From CAMCTV01 sp964420985 (GTDB lineage: Bacteria; Bacteroidota; Bacteroidia; Flavobacteriales_D; Sanyastnellaceae): 64,000 nt of DNA. The notes under the pieces were generated by a model. That model saw only the letters and a list, made by a program, of their open reading frames with translations, was not told where the DNA came from and made no database searches. Where the stretch lies: the NCBI GenBank assembly GCA_964420985.1, contig CAYQUT010000014.1, forward strand, positions 1 through 64,000, given 5' to 3'. Positions 8,120 through 17,561 of this stretch are shown here, piece after piece. The translations under genes were made by a program, and so were the position numbers. Numbering within the stretch: the first letter of the stretch is position 1; each line of letters starts with the position of its first letter.

Positions 8120-8562
8120 TTTTTTCTGACCAAGAAAAAGTCTTCAACAACGGGTTCCTCATTCATATCAAAACCTTCCAATTGAATGTACACCGTATCA
8201 TTGGACAAGCGGTATTGAATCACTTGCGGAAAATCATGTAGTCGGTTAACCGCCTTCAATTGAGATGCTGATATCTCCTCAATTTTGAAAGATGTAGGAT
8301 GATGAGCTCCAATGGGATGAGCGACATAATAATCACCGCTGTCGGAGTGTATAACGCTCAATTTTTCGGTCACCACACGATCACCATCTTCTATCCACTC
8401 CCCCTTTCCTTCAAATCCCTTTGAAGACTTCTTCCAGGTCTCACAAACCACACCTTCACCAGAAGACGGTCCGCACCAGCAACCTTCCATTTGTTGAAAA
8501 AAGATATCTGGTGTTGTGCAGGAAGACAACATGACCAAAAAAACCAATGCGATATTCCTCAT
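8116..8562 (-). CDS. DUF6265-like lipoprotein
   Basis: 148 residues from ATG 8562, which overlaps the upstream gene's TGA by 4 bp (ATGA). The signal sequence ends in the lipobox-like LSSC (MRNIALVFLVMLSSCTT). The mature protein starts 'FFQQMEGCWCGPSSGEG', then 'CETWKKSSKGFEGKGEW' and 'LKAVNRLHDFPQVIQYRL', the pattern of DUF6265 proteins ('G.W.....G...E.W.....G.G'). No known activity. A longer reading from 8586 would overlap its partner further and lose the clean signal peptide. Confidence 0.75.
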   Translation of the reverse strand: MRNIALVFLVMLSSCTTPDIFFQQMEGCWCGPSSGEGVVCETWKKSSKGFEGKGEWIEDGDRVVTEKLSVIHSDSGDYYVAHPIGAHHPTSFKIEEISASQLKAVNRLHDFPQVIQYRLSNDTVYIQLEGFDMNEEPVVEDFFLVRKN

Positions 8563-8990
8563 TGAATTAAGCAAATGATAACCCATTTCTCCGGGATGGA
8601 TTCAAAATAATACAACGGTTCACCCCACTTGTCCTTGTACTTCAATGTTTGTCCATCTAAATAATACAAAGGCTCGCCCCATCTGTCTTTTTGTTTGACG
8701 ACTTGACCATCAAAGAAATAAATGGGCTCGCCCCATTTGTCCTTTTGTTTTGCCGTAAACCCATCGAAGTAAAAACGGGATTCACCCCACTTGTCCTTTA
8801 CTTTGATGGACGAACCATCCCAAAAAAACAAAGCAGTTCCCCATTTGTCTTTTGACTTGAGTACTTCACCATCTATAAAGACAACCTCATCGCCCCACTT
8901 GTCTTTTGAACGAACCGATTGAGAAATTGCACTTTTTACAATAAGTAAAAATGATAGTAGTAAAATCTGAAAAAAAATTCTATATTGCAT
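8559..8990 (-). CDS. Secreted protein of six 18-residue KDKWGE repeats
   Basis: 143 residues from ATG 8990: a signal peptide (to about SAISQS), then six tandem copies of an 18-residue unit with consensus 'K.KDKWGEPLYYFDGQ.L', and a short hydrophobic tail (EKWVIICLIQ). The repeats begin with K(D/S)KDKWG and end in a hydrophobic-D-G turn, resembling a miniature beta-strand repeat. I do not recognise a family. It is translationally coupled (ATGA) to the DUF6265-like lipoprotein and divergent from the MFS transporter. Confidence 0.75.
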   Translation of the reverse strand: MQYRIFFQILLLSFLLIVKSAISQSVRSKDKWGDEVVFIDGEVLKSKDKWGTALFFWDGSSIKVKDKWGESRFYFDGFTAKQKDKWGEPIYFFDGQVVKQKDRWGEPLYYLDGQTLKYKDKWGEPLYYFESIPEKWVIICLIQ

Positions 8991-9016
8991 CACTTAACCG
9001 TATAATCAGCAAGGTA

Positions 9017-10585
9017 ATGAATTCACAACAAAAAAAGGCGTTCTCCGCATTGATCTTGGTATTTTTCTTTTGGGGCTTTGTGGCTGCAGGAAATGACATT
9101 TTAATCCCTGTTTTCAAGAAAGTATTGGACTTGAATCAAATTCAATCTCAGATGGTTTCATTTGCTTTTTATGTTGCCTATACGGTAGGATCCATTGCTT
9201 ACATCGTCATTTCTAAGTTAAGAAAAAAAGATATATTGGAGTCCATTGGATACCGCAAAGGTTTGGCCTTAGGCCTGGGTATAAGTGCATTGGGCACTGT
9301 TTTGTTCTTTCCCGCAGCCCAATACTATGTAAAAGCAGAACAGGAATACCAAGCCAAACTAACCGATTACTATTTCCGTATGAACATGATGGCCCATGGC
9401 CAACTCACTGCGGAATACGCTGAGGCCAATGCCATGACAGAAGACCAAGCAAAAGCAGAGTTCAAATCAGATAAAAATGTCACCTTCACCATTTTTATTA
9501 CCGGTCTTTTTATCGTTGGTTTAGGCTTCTCATTGCAACAAACGGTTGCTAATCCATTGGCCATTATTTTAGGCAATCCTGAACAAGGAAGTCAGCGATT
9601 GAGTCTGGCTGGTGGAATCAACAATATAGGCACTACCATTGGACCACTCATTGTCGCTTTTGCAATTTTTGGTAAAGTTGGTAGTCAAACGGCCATGGAT
9701 GTCAATGCAGTAAAAATTCCCTATCTGATGCTGGGATTGGCATTTATCCTTGCGGCCATTTTCTTTTTGAAAAGCTCCATTCCAGATCAAATAGAACAAA
9801 AAGAAGTTGTAAAAGAAGATAACAAAAGTGTTTTTCGTTTCCCGCAATTGTGGTTAGGAATGATTGCCATTTTTGTTTACGTGGGTGTAGAAGTTTCAAC
9901 CGCCTCCAATCTTCCTGAGTTCATGAAGCAAAAATTACAAATCAGTGAAGAGCACATTGCTCCCTATGTTTCCCTGTTTTGGGCCAGCTTGATGATAGGG
10001 CGCTGGACTTCAGCAGGTTTGGTCTTTGCCAAGGACAACATGCAGAAGATGTTATTTCGTGTTGGGCTTCCCTACGCTGCCTTTGGAATTTTCCTTTTGG
10101 TCAATGCCATTGCAGGACATGACCTTACCATTTTCTATCCTTATGCTGGAATCATCCTCATCTTGATTGTAGGTGATTTTTTGAGCCAAGGCAACCCCTC
10201 TCGACAATTGCTGATTTATGCTTTGATGGGCATTGCTTCTTTGCTGATTGGTATTTACGGTTCAGGAATGGTTAGTGCCTATGCCTTCATCAGTGTAGGC
10301 TTGTTCTGCAGCACTCTTTGGCCTTGCATATACACTTTAGCCATATCTGGATTGGGACATCAAACCAATCAAGGCTCAGGATTCTTGATCATGATGATCA
10401 TGGGTGGAGGTTTTATCAGTGTTACTCAAGGGATTTTGGCTGAAATTCCATCGATTGGTATTCAATCCTCCTATTGGGTGGGTGTCTTCTGCTTTGCCTA
10501 TTTGGCCTTTTATGGATTCAAGGTAGCACAAATCCTAAGAAAGCAAGGAATTGAGCTCACAGCTGTGGAAGGTGGTGGACACTAA
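9017..10585 (+). CDS. Sugar:cation symporter, MFS FucP/GluP family
   Basis: 522 residues from ATG 9017, with about 12 membrane segments. 'LVFFFWGFVAAGNDILIP' is the family's N-terminal signature. 'GLGFSLQQTVANPLAIILGNP' and 'RLSLAGGINNIGTTIGP' match the FucP/glucose-galactose transporter group. A larger periplasmic loop (~110-165) carries charged residues. The preceding bases extend the frame to 8951 but overlap the divergent repeat gene. The substrate is likely a hexose, but which one cannot be told. Confidence 0.9.
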   Translation: MNSQQKKAFSALILVFFFWGFVAAGNDILIPVFKKVLDLNQIQSQMVSFAFYVAYTVGSIAYIVISKLRKKDILESIGYRKGLALGLGISALGTVLFFPAAQYYVKAEQEYQAKLTDYYFRMNMMAHGQLTAEYAEANAMTEDQAKAEFKSDKNVTFTIFITGLFIVGLGFSLQQTVANPLAIILGNPEQGSQRLSLAGGINNIGTTIGPLIVAFAIFGKVGSQTAMDVNAVKIPYLMLGLAFILAAIFFLKSSIPDQIEQKEVVKEDNKSVFRFPQLWLGMIAIFVYVGVEVSTASNLPEFMKQKLQISEEHIAPYVSLFWASLMIGRWTSAGLVFAKDNMQKMLFRVGLPYAAFGIFLLVNAIAGHDLTIFYPYAGIILILIVGDFLSQGNPSRQLLIYALMGIASLLIGIYGSGMVSAYAFISVGLFCSTLWPCIYTLAISGLGHQTNQGSGFLIMMIMGGGFISVTQGILAEIPSIGIQSSYWVGVFCFAYLAFYGFKVAQILRKQGIELTAVEGGGH

Positions 10586-10639
10586 ATGTGATTTCAACAA
10601 AAAGCCAATTATTTCCCATCAATTTCGCAATTTTTGACA

Positions 10640-10669
10640 TTGACAGCGGGGGTTAGTGACCTATTTTTG
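10640..10669 (+). promoter_or_regulatory. Bacteroidota promoter for the M16 peptidase operon
   Basis: TTG at 10640-10642, 19 bp spacer, TATTTTTG at 10662-10669, an exact match to the TAnnTTTG -7 consensus. It ends 18 bp before ATG 10688. Confidence 0.7.
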
Positions 10670-10687
10670 GAACATAATCCTTAAACA

Positions 10688-12007
10688 ATGAAAAAAAGAA
10701 TTTTACTTTTCGTGGCCGCTGCATTCATCGGTCAGTTGGGGATGGCACAACAAATTAAATTTTCAGAGTACAATCTGAAAAATGGATTGCATGTCATCTT
10801 GCATGAAGATCACAGCACGCCCATTGTAGCCGTCACCGTTTTGTACCATGTTGGTTCCAAAAATGAGCAGGTTGGTCGCACTGGAATGGCCCACTTCTTT
10901 GAGCATTTATTGTTTGAAGGGTCTGATAATATCGGTCGCGGTGAATACGCCAAGTACGTCGAAAATGCCGGTGGTGGTTTAAATGCCAACACTTCTCAAG
11001 ATCGTACTTTTTACTATGACCTTCTACCCAGTAACCAATTGGAGTTGGGCTTGTGGTTGGAGAGTGAGCGCATGATGCACGCCAAAGTAGAAAAAGAAGG
11101 AATTGAGACCCAACGTGAGGTGGTAAAAGAAGAAAAGCGTCAACGCTACGACAACCAGCCCTACGGAAATCTATTCCCTGAAACCTTAAAGCGCGCCTAT
11201 AAAAACAACAGCTATGCCTGGGCACCCATTGGAAGCTTGGATGATTTGAATGCTGCGAAAGACCAAGATTTTGTGGATTTTTATCATACCTATTACGTTC
11301 CCAACAATGCGGTATTGAGCATCGCTGGAGATTTCAATCCAGAGCAAATTAAAAAATTAATTGACAGCTATTTCGGTGAGATTCCAAGAGGAAAAGATAT
11401 TGCTCGCCCAAGCTTTAAAGAGGAACCAAAAGGGGAAGTGCGCGACGTCATCAAAGTAAAAGATCAATTGCCTTTACTGGTTCAAGCATACCGCATTCCT
11501 GCGCAAGGAACCAATGAGTTTTATGCGGTAGACATGTTAAATACATTGTTGTCCAATGGTGAGAGTTCTCGCTTGAACAAAAGCATTGTAGATGAGCAAG
11601 AATTGGCCATGTATTGTGGGGCATTCACCTTTAACTTAGAAGATCCAGGATTGACATTGGCTTTTGCAATGGCCAACATGGGTGTTGAAACCAACAACTT
11701 GGAGAATGCGATCAATGCGGAGGTAGACAAATTAAAAACCACTCCCATCACGGATGGTGAGTACCAAAAACTCAGAAATCAAATTGAAAGTGATTTCATT
11801 TCTCGCAATTCAAGCATGGCGGGTATTGCTGAAAGTTTGGCCAACTATTTCACTTATTATGGTGATACCAATTTGATCAACACAGAGATTGATCGTTACA
11901 TGAAAGTAACCAAAGAGGACATGATGAAAGCAGCTCAGAAGTACTATACTCCTGAGAACAGAGTCACCCTTTACTTTGAGCATGATCCTAGTCTTTTAAA
12001 ACAATAA
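10688..12007 (+). CDS. M16 zinc peptidase, catalytic member
   Basis: 439 residues with a signal peptide ending near GMAQQ. The inverted zinc motif HFFEH lies near residue 74, with the downstream Glu in 'EKEGIETQREVVKEEKRQR', so it should be an active insulinase/PqqL-type metallopeptidase in the periplasm. Two M16 halves are recognisable (the second from about 225). It is followed after 19 bp by an M16 protein lacking the zinc site, the usual active/inactive pair. Confidence 0.92.
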   Translation: MKKRILLFVAAAFIGQLGMAQQIKFSEYNLKNGLHVILHEDHSTPIVAVTVLYHVGSKNEQVGRTGMAHFFEHLLFEGSDNIGRGEYAKYVENAGGGLNANTSQDRTFYYDLLPSNQLELGLWLESERMMHAKVEKEGIETQREVVKEEKRQRYDNQPYGNLFPETLKRAYKNNSYAWAPIGSLDDLNAAKDQDFVDFYHTYYVPNNAVLSIAGDFNPEQIKKLIDSYFGEIPRGKDIARPSFKEEPKGEVRDVIKVKDQLPLLVQAYRIPAQGTNEFYAVDMLNTLLSNGESSRLNKSIVDEQELAMYCGAFTFNLEDPGLTLAFAMANMGVETNNLENAINAEVDKLKTTPITDGEYQKLRNQIESDFISRNSSMAGIAESLANYFTYYGDTNLINTEIDRYMKVTKEDMMKAAQKYYTPENRVTLYFEHDPSLLKQ

Positions 12008-12026
12008 TTCTTTAGTTCATTCCTAC

Positions 12027-14102
12027 ATGAAAAAATATATAACTTCCTTTTTCGCATTGGCCATCGCTTTTGCGGGAATGACTCAAAAAGTTGACCGCAG
12101 CAAAGCGCCCGCTGCAGGTCCGGCGCCGAAAATTCAAATTGGTTCTTACCAAACTTTCTCTTTGGACAATGGCCTAAAAGTTATCGTGGTTGAAAATCAC
12201 AAATTGCCCAATGTTTCCTACTCGCTCCAATTGGAAATTGATCCCATCAAAGAAGGTGACAAGGCAGGATACGTTTCTTTTGCTGGAGACATGATGTCCA
12301 AGGGAACAGCGAGCCGTTCAAAGGATGAAATCACGTCCTCTATTGACTTCATTGGTGCGCAATTCTCCAGTGGTTCAGACGGAATTTTTGGAGCTTGTTT
12401 GACCAAGCACAGCGAAAAAATGTTGGAGATTTTCTCTGATGTGTTGCTGCATCCTTCTTTCCCAGAATCAGAGTTGGAAAAAGCCAAAAAGAAAACCATT
12501 AGTGGTTTGATATCAGAAAAAACCGATCCCAATTCTATTTCCTCAAAAATTGGAAACATGGTTACTTATGGCAAGAACCATCCCTACGGTGAGCAGATGA
12601 CCGAAGAAACAGTCAAGAATATTTCCAGAGAGGATATTGTTAACTATTACAACAGCTATTTCAAACCCAACGTCGCTTATTTGATTATAGTAGGTGACAT
12701 CACGTTGGAAACAGCTCAGGTTCAAGCCAACAAATATTTTTCTTCATGGACCCGTGGGGATGTGCCCAAATTAAAATTCCGTGCACCCAAAGTACCTGCA
12801 GGAAATGAAGTGGTTTTTGTTCCGATGCCGGGCGCTGTTCAATCCGTCATTAATATCACTTACCCCATTGATTTGGTTCCTACCACACAAGATGCTTTGG
12901 TGGCATCTGTGCTCAATAATATCTTGGGCGGTAGCGGATTTCAAACGCGCTTGATGCAGAATTTAAGAGAAGACAAAGCCTATACCTACGGTGCTTATTC
13001 AGATATCGCGGCTGATGATTATGTCGGTAATTTCAATGCAGGTGCAAGTGTCAGAAATGAAGTAACTGATAGCTCCATCACTCAATTCATGTTCGAAATT
13101 TCTCGATTAACAACCGAGGCGGTGGATGACAAAACGCTTCAAATTGTCAAGAACATCATGACAGGACAATTTGCACGTTCATTAGAAAGACCACAAACGG
13201 TGGCCCGCTTTGCCAAGAACATTGACAAATATGGCTTACCCAAAAATTTCTACGAAACATATCTAGAGCGTTTGAATGCGGTCACCGCACAAGACATCTT
13301 GGCCCTTGCCAAGCGCGTTTTACTTCCCAACAATGCTTACATCACCGTGGTGGGAAACAAAGAAATTGAAACCAAAATTGCTGCTTTTGATGCCGATGGG
13401 AAAATATTAAAGTTCAATCCTGATGGAAGCACATTTGTAGATATGCGTCCGGCTCCTGCTGATGTGACCACTCAAGTTGTATTCAATAATTATATCCAAG
13501 CCATGGGAGGTAAAGATAAAATTGCCAAAATCAAATCATTTGAACAAAAAGGGAAATTTGATGTGGGCATGGCCAAATTGGACATGCAAAGTGTATGCAT
13601 CGCCAATACTGCCTTGCGCTTGGTAGTATCCATGAACGGCAATGCCATGATGACCCAAACATGGGACGGTACCAAAATGCAAATTAGCCAAATGGGACAG
13701 AGCATGGAGGGTGGTGCGGATGAAATTCTTCAAGCCAAAATTCAAAGTGATTTATTGGCAGAATTGCATTACGCCGACTTTGGCATTCAATCACAACTCA
13801 AAGGGATAGAAGTGGTCAATGGTTCTGACATGTATGTTGTAGAGAACACCTACAGCAGTGGTCTGGTATCAACTGACTATTTTGATGCCAAATCAGGTTT
13901 AAGAATGAAAACCATTACCGTTCAAAAAGTTGGTGAAACTACTCAGACATCAGAGACAACCATCGTCTCCTATGGAGCCACTGCAGATGGAGTTAAGTAC
14001 CCCAGCGTGGTGAAACAAAATGCAGGTGGACAAGTGGTGGAAATCACGATCAACGAATTCAACGTGAATCCAAAAGTGAAGAAAAAAGATTTCAAAATTT
14101 AA
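12027..14102 (+). CDS. M16 family protein, non-catalytic subunit with extra C-terminal domain
   Basis: 691 residues with a signal peptide (to about GMTQK). Where the active subunit has HxxEH, this one reads 'GYVSFAGDMMSKGT', so zinc binding is lost. The typical 'GGSGFQTRLMQNLREDKAYTY' segment near 308 fits the subunit that shapes the substrate chamber. After ~470 comes an added ~210-residue domain beginning 'YIQAMGGKDKIAKIKSFEQK' and ending 'VNPKVKKKDFKI', similar to LolA/LolB-like lipoprotein-carrier folds in Bacteroidota M16 fusions. It probably works as a complex with the upstream gene. Confidence 0.9.
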   Translation: MKKYITSFFALAIAFAGMTQKVDRSKAPAAGPAPKIQIGSYQTFSLDNGLKVIVVENHKLPNVSYSLQLEIDPIKEGDKAGYVSFAGDMMSKGTASRSKDEITSSIDFIGAQFSSGSDGIFGACLTKHSEKMLEIFSDVLLHPSFPESELEKAKKKTISGLISEKTDPNSISSKIGNMVTYGKNHPYGEQMTEETVKNISREDIVNYYNSYFKPNVAYLIIVGDITLETAQVQANKYFSSWTRGDVPKLKFRAPKVPAGNEVVFVPMPGAVQSVINITYPIDLVPTTQDALVASVLNNILGGSGFQTRLMQNLREDKAYTYGAYSDIAADDYVGNFNAGASVRNEVTDSSITQFMFEISRLTTEAVDDKTLQIVKNIMTGQFARSLERPQTVARFAKNIDKYGLPKNFYETYLERLNAVTAQDILALAKRVLLPNNAYITVVGNKEIETKIAAFDADGKILKFNPDGSTFVDMRPAPADVTTQVVFNNYIQAMGGKDKIAKIKSFEQKGKFDVGMAKLDMQSVCIANTALRLVVSMNGNAMMTQTWDGTKMQISQMGQSMEGGADEILQAKIQSDLLAELHYADFGIQSQLKGIEVVNGSDMYVVENTYSSGLVSTDYFDAKSGLRMKTITVQKVGETTQTSETTIVSYGATADGVKYPSVVKQNAGGQVVEITINEFNVNPKVKKKDFKI

Positions 14103-14130
14103 GGTATTCCCAATCAGGGTGTCAATAAAA

Positions 14131-14162
14131 AAGGTCGGACTGTTGTTCCGGCCTTTTTTTTT
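14131..14162 (+). terminator. Strong rho-independent terminator after the M16 pair
   Basis: Nine-pair stem AAGGTCGGA / TCCGGCCTT (one G-U), 7-base loop, then a run of nine T. It ends 17 bp before ftsE. Confidence 0.9.
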
Positions 14163-14179
14163 CCTTATACCTTCACCTC

Positions 14180-14866
14180 ATGAGCATGAATCAAGCATTG
14201 GTTGATATTAGCAACGGTAATATTTACCACGATAAAATATCCGTTTTATCTCAATTGAATTTTCAAATGAACCCCGGAGAATTTGTTTATTTGATTGGAA
14301 AAAGTGGAAGCGGGAAAAGTAGTTTCATGAAAACTTTATATGCCGATCATGACATTCAAGCCGACCAAGCCCATTGTTGCGGTTACGACTTAAAAAACAT
14401 CAAACAAAAGGACATTCCCTTTTTGAGAAGAAAAATAGGCATCGTATTTCAAGAGTTCGAATTGTTGCATGATCGCACTGTCAATGAGAACCTAGAGTTT
14501 GTGCTGCAAGCAACAGGTTGGAAAGATGCCAACGCCATCGCAAGCCGCATTGAATCATCTTTGGACAGCGTCGGATTGCACAACAAAGGGCTACAAAAGC
14601 CTCATCAATTGAGTGGAGGAGAAAGACAGCGCGTCGCCATTGCGAGGGCACTATTAAATACGCCTATGCTCATCATTGCTGATGAACCCACTGGTAATTT
14701 GGACCCCCAAATGAGCCTTGAAATCACTGAACTTCTCTATCAAATCTCTCTTTCAGGAACGGCAGTCCTTATGGCCTCACACGACTACATTGCCATGCAA
14801 CAATTCAAAGGCAAAGTTTGGGTTTGTGAAGAAGGTAGAATTCAAGCAGCAACAACCAAAGCATGA
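14180..14866 (+). CDS. ftsE: Cell-division ABC transporter ATP-binding protein FtsE
   Basis: 228 residues. Walker A GKSGSGKSS near 40, Q-loop 'VFQEFELLHDRTVNENL', signature LSGGERQR, Walker B 'LIIADEPTGNLD' and switch 'ASHD' are complete. The Q-loop wording is characteristic of FtsE/LolD-type ATPases, and FtsE is the best fit in Bacteroidota. The membrane partner FtsX is not in the window, which is common in this phylum. It overlaps the glycosyltransferase by ATGA. Confidence 0.85.
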   Translation: MSMNQALVDISNGNIYHDKISVLSQLNFQMNPGEFVYLIGKSGSGKSSFMKTLYADHDIQADQAHCCGYDLKNIKQKDIPFLRRKIGIVFQEFELLHDRTVNENLEFVLQATGWKDANAIASRIESSLDSVGLHNKGLQKPHQLSGGERQRVAIARALLNTPMLIIADEPTGNLDPQMSLEITELLYQISLSGTAVLMASHDYIAMQQFKGKVWVCEEGRIQAATTKA

Positions 14867-15609
14867 CCTGGGTAAGCGTTGTCATTCCTAGTTTCAACGC
14901 AGGTGAAGACCTCAGAAAGGCCATCCTCTCTGTTCTGCACCAATCCCATCCCCAAATTGAATTAATTGTTCAGGATGCAGTAAGCACAGACCCCATCACG
15001 ATATCTATTCTAAAAGAATTTGAGCATGACTGCACCATCGTTGTAGAAAAAGACAACGGTATTTTTGACGCCTTTCAAAAAGGGATTAACAAAGCCAAAG
15101 GCGAATGGATATACTTAATGGGGGCCGATGATCAGTTGGCTTCTGAGGATATTATTCAAAATTTGATTCGATACGATTTCATGAATCAATATGACTTAAT
15201 TATCGGAAGCATTGAAAATACCCACTCCATTAGTCAGTGGATACCCAACACTTTTCAAGGTTCATTCAACCGAAAACTGTATTGGAGAAACACCGTACAC
15301 CAACAGGGCTGTCTGTACCGCAAAAAAGTTTTTTCTGATTATCCACTGACCAGCCAGTATAAAATTTTAGGAGATTACCAGCTGCATCTTCAATTGTACC
15401 AAGGGGGCTCCAAAGCGCTTTCAGTGCCCATAACATTTGCTATTTGTAAAGCGGATGGACTCTCAAAACAATTCACATGGCATTTGTACAAAGAAGAGAT
15501 TGAAATAAAAATGAAGCTCTTGCCGTTTCCTTTAAATATTTTTTTGTCTCTCCTTTCAGTCACCAAATATTTGCTGAAAAGTTGCTGGCCAAGAACTAAA
15601 GGAGAATAG
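14863..15609 (+). CDS. Family 2 glycosyltransferase
   Basis: 248 residues. N-terminal GT-A fold: 'VSVVIPSFNAGEDLRKAILS', 'LIVQDAVSTD', 'DNGIFDAFQKGINKAKGEWI', with the metal-binding acid cluster in 'MGADDQL'. Then 'GCLYRKKVF' and 'KILGDYQLHLQLY', typical of GT2 enzymes that build surface polysaccharide. The C-terminus has one hydrophobic stretch. It overlaps ftsE by 4 bp and, at its 3' end, the convergent glycosyltransferase by 14 bp. Confidence 0.88.
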   Translation: MTWVSVVIPSFNAGEDLRKAILSVLHQSHPQIELIVQDAVSTDPITISILKEFEHDCTIVVEKDNGIFDAFQKGINKAKGEWIYLMGADDQLASEDIIQNLIRYDFMNQYDLIIGSIENTHSISQWIPNTFQGSFNRKLYWRNTVHQQGCLYRKKVFSDYPLTSQYKILGDYQLHLQLYQGGSKALSVPITFAICKADGLSKQFTWHLYKEEIEIKMKLLPFPLNIFLSLLSVTKYLLKSCWPRTKGE

Positions 15610-16693
15610 CATGCAGTGCTTCCCATTCCAATTGGGCATTATTCTCTTGAAAAAAAGAATCACGCGCCGCAGTGTATACCGCTTCTTGAGCTGGATTCCC
15701 TTTCAGATAATGTACAATACGATTTGTCAGCGCATCTGTATCCAAAGAGCCAACTATTTGCCCAAGAGGATATATGTCTAAAATACGTTTGACTTCAGGA
15801 TTTCCCAGCGTAATAAAAGGCAGGCCCATCCGAGCGTAATCAAAAATTTTGTTGGGCAATGCATTGGTGAAACTGCCGCTAACAGGTTTTTCTAGGGCTA
15901 TACCTAAATCCGCGTGTTTCAATAATCCCAGAATTTTGGGATATTCCATGGGACCTGTGAAGAAAACTCTCTCTGCTATGTTCAAAGCAGAAACTTTGTC
16001 TTTTAACACACTCTCTTGTTCTCCATATCCAATCAAAACCAATATTGAATCCGGAAGGGAGGGCATGGCCTCAATGAGCTCTTCCAGTCCGCGATGAGGA
16101 TTAAACACTCCATGGTAAATTAAAACGTGACGGCCCTCCCAAAACTGAGGCTTCTCCATTCGTTCAGGCTCAACAGACAAATCTGGTAAATTTCGAATCA
16201 ACTCAAATGGTTGGGAATAGCTGGCCTTATAAAATTCCTGAATTCCACTGGATACAGTAAAACAATGATCAGCACGGGGAATACAAAATTGCTCCAACCT
16301 CAGCCAAAGATTCCGTTTAAAGGGATGATTCATCAGTCCGACAGACTCCGTAAAACATTCGTGAGCGTCATAGACTATCTTCCATTTCTTCAATCGTTTT
16401 AACGCAACAGCAGGCCACAAAGTATCCAAGTCATTGCACCAAACAAAAGTGGTGCGTTGAAACAACAAATAAAAAAAAAGTCGAAACTGAATCCATGCGT
16501 AAAAGAGAACGCCTTGTTGAAAGGGGTTTGAAAATCGGATGGAGACAAAGTCAAATGAAACAGGGCCACTTTTTCTTTTCGAGAATCCAATGAGTGTCAC
16601 TGAATAGCCTTGATTTTGCCACCATGTGCACGTCTTGGCCACTCTTTGATCGTAGCATAAATCATTACTGACCAGAACGATTATTCTCTTCAC
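15596..16693 (-). CDS. Family 4-like (group 1) glycosyltransferase
   Basis: 365 residues. GT-B fold: N-terminal 'VLVSNDLCYDQRVAKTC', 'VYDAHECFTE', then the C-terminal nucleotide-sugar domain with 'LIYHGVFNPHRGLEELI', 'LVLIGYGE', 'VFFTGPM' and 'ALPNKIFDYARMGLPFI' (the conserved Glu of E-x7-E is not obvious). It starts at GTG 16693, overlapping the upstream exonuclease stop (GTGA). Likely acts in envelope polysaccharide synthesis with the convergent GT2. Confidence 0.88.
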   Translation of the reverse strand: MKRIIVLVSNDLCYDQRVAKTCTWWQNQGYSVTLIGFSKRKSGPVSFDFVSIRFSNPFQQGVLFYAWIQFRLFFYLLFQRTTFVWCNDLDTLWPAVALKRLKKWKIVYDAHECFTESVGLMNHPFKRNLWLRLEQFCIPRADHCFTVSSGIQEFYKASYSQPFELIRNLPDLSVEPERMEKPQFWEGRHVLIYHGVFNPHRGLEELIEAMPSLPDSILVLIGYGEQESVLKDKVSALNIAERVFFTGPMEYPKILGLLKHADLGIALEKPVSGSFTNALPNKIFDYARMGLPFITLGNPEVKRILDIYPLGQIVGSLDTDALTNRIVHYLKGNPAQEAVYTAARDSFFQENNAQLEWEALHAILL

Positions 16694-17508
16694 ATTGATT
16701 CCTTGATCTGCTTGAATACTTGCTTCGTATAACGGGGAAAATCGGCATTCATTAGCCAGCCATAATAGCCTGGTTCTTGGTTAAAAACCTGCGTAACCAA
16801 TGTTCCTTTGTGTTTCCCAAAATTAAACACTGGTAAATCATCATCGTTGTATACTACATGTCCAACCAAATCCGCCTTACGGCGTCGTTCACTCAACTTA
16901 TGGAGCAATTCCATATCATTTTGAACAGGAAAAACAGTGGGATCACCACCCGGAACTGGAACATGGTTGTACTTCTCAATCATGGCATTTAACACATCCG
17001 CTGTGGCCACTACATCAGGCATGGCTTCATGTGCATCCTCCAATGATCTATTGCAATAGAAACGCAAAGCAGCCGAAAGGTTGCGCGGTTCCATGAGGTG
17101 AAAAAGTACTTGAACATCAACCAGATTCCTACCCTCCACGCTAAACTCCACCCCGGCTCTTAAAAACTCCTCTGCCAACAATGGTAAATCAAACTTATTG
17201 GAATTAAATCCTGCCAAATCACAATCCATTAAAAATTGAAACAACTTCGAAGCATACTCCGCAAAAGTTGGTGCATCAGCTACATCAACGTCATAGATAC
17301 CATGGATGATGGATGCCTCCACAGGAATAGGCATTTCAGGATTAAACAACAACCTACCCTTCCCTTCTGCAGGTAAATAATGAACCTGACCATTTGGCAT
17401 TACTTTGACGACCGCTATTTCAACAATCCGATCTCTTCCAACATCCACGCCTGTGGTTTCAAGGTCAAAAAAAGCCAATGGCTTCTTTAAATTAAATTGA
17501 TATTTCAT
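16690..17508 (-). CDS. DnaQ-like 3'-5' exonuclease
   Basis: 272 residues. DEDDh exonuclease: motif I 'FFDLETTG' (about 13-20), motif II 'LAGFNSNKFDLPLL', motif III 'AHEAMPDVVATADV' with the catalytic His. A C-terminal ~70-residue extension contains 'VFNFGKHKGTLV', the DUF3820-type element often attached to such nucleases. It resembles the pol III epsilon family but is a stand-alone repair-type protein of Bacteroidota. Its stop overlaps the GT4 start. Confidence 0.88.
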   Translation of the reverse strand: MKYQFNLKKPLAFFDLETTGVDVGRDRIVEIAVVKVMPNGQVHYLPAEGKGRLLFNPEMPIPVEASIIHGIYDVDVADAPTFAEYASKLFQFLMDCDLAGFNSNKFDLPLLAEEFLRAGVEFSVEGRNLVDVQVLFHLMEPRNLSAALRFYCNRSLEDAHEAMPDVVATADVLNAMIEKYNHVPVPGGDPTVFPVQNDMELLHKLSERRRKADLVGHVVYNDDDLPVFNFGKHKGTLVTQVFNQEPGYYGWLMNADFPRYTKQVFKQIKESM

Positions 17509-17511
17509 CTT

Positions 17512-17540
17512 AAAAAAAACAACCCCCTACATGGGGGTTG
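17512..17540 (-). terminator. Rho-independent terminator for the PorE-like gene
   Basis: On the minus strand, stem CAACCCCC / GGGGGTTG with a 5-base loop is followed by a run of eight T (17519-17512). It lies between the PorE-like gene and the exonuclease gene. Confidence 0.9.
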
Positions 17541-17561
17541 CCATATTGTTTTAACCATTCA

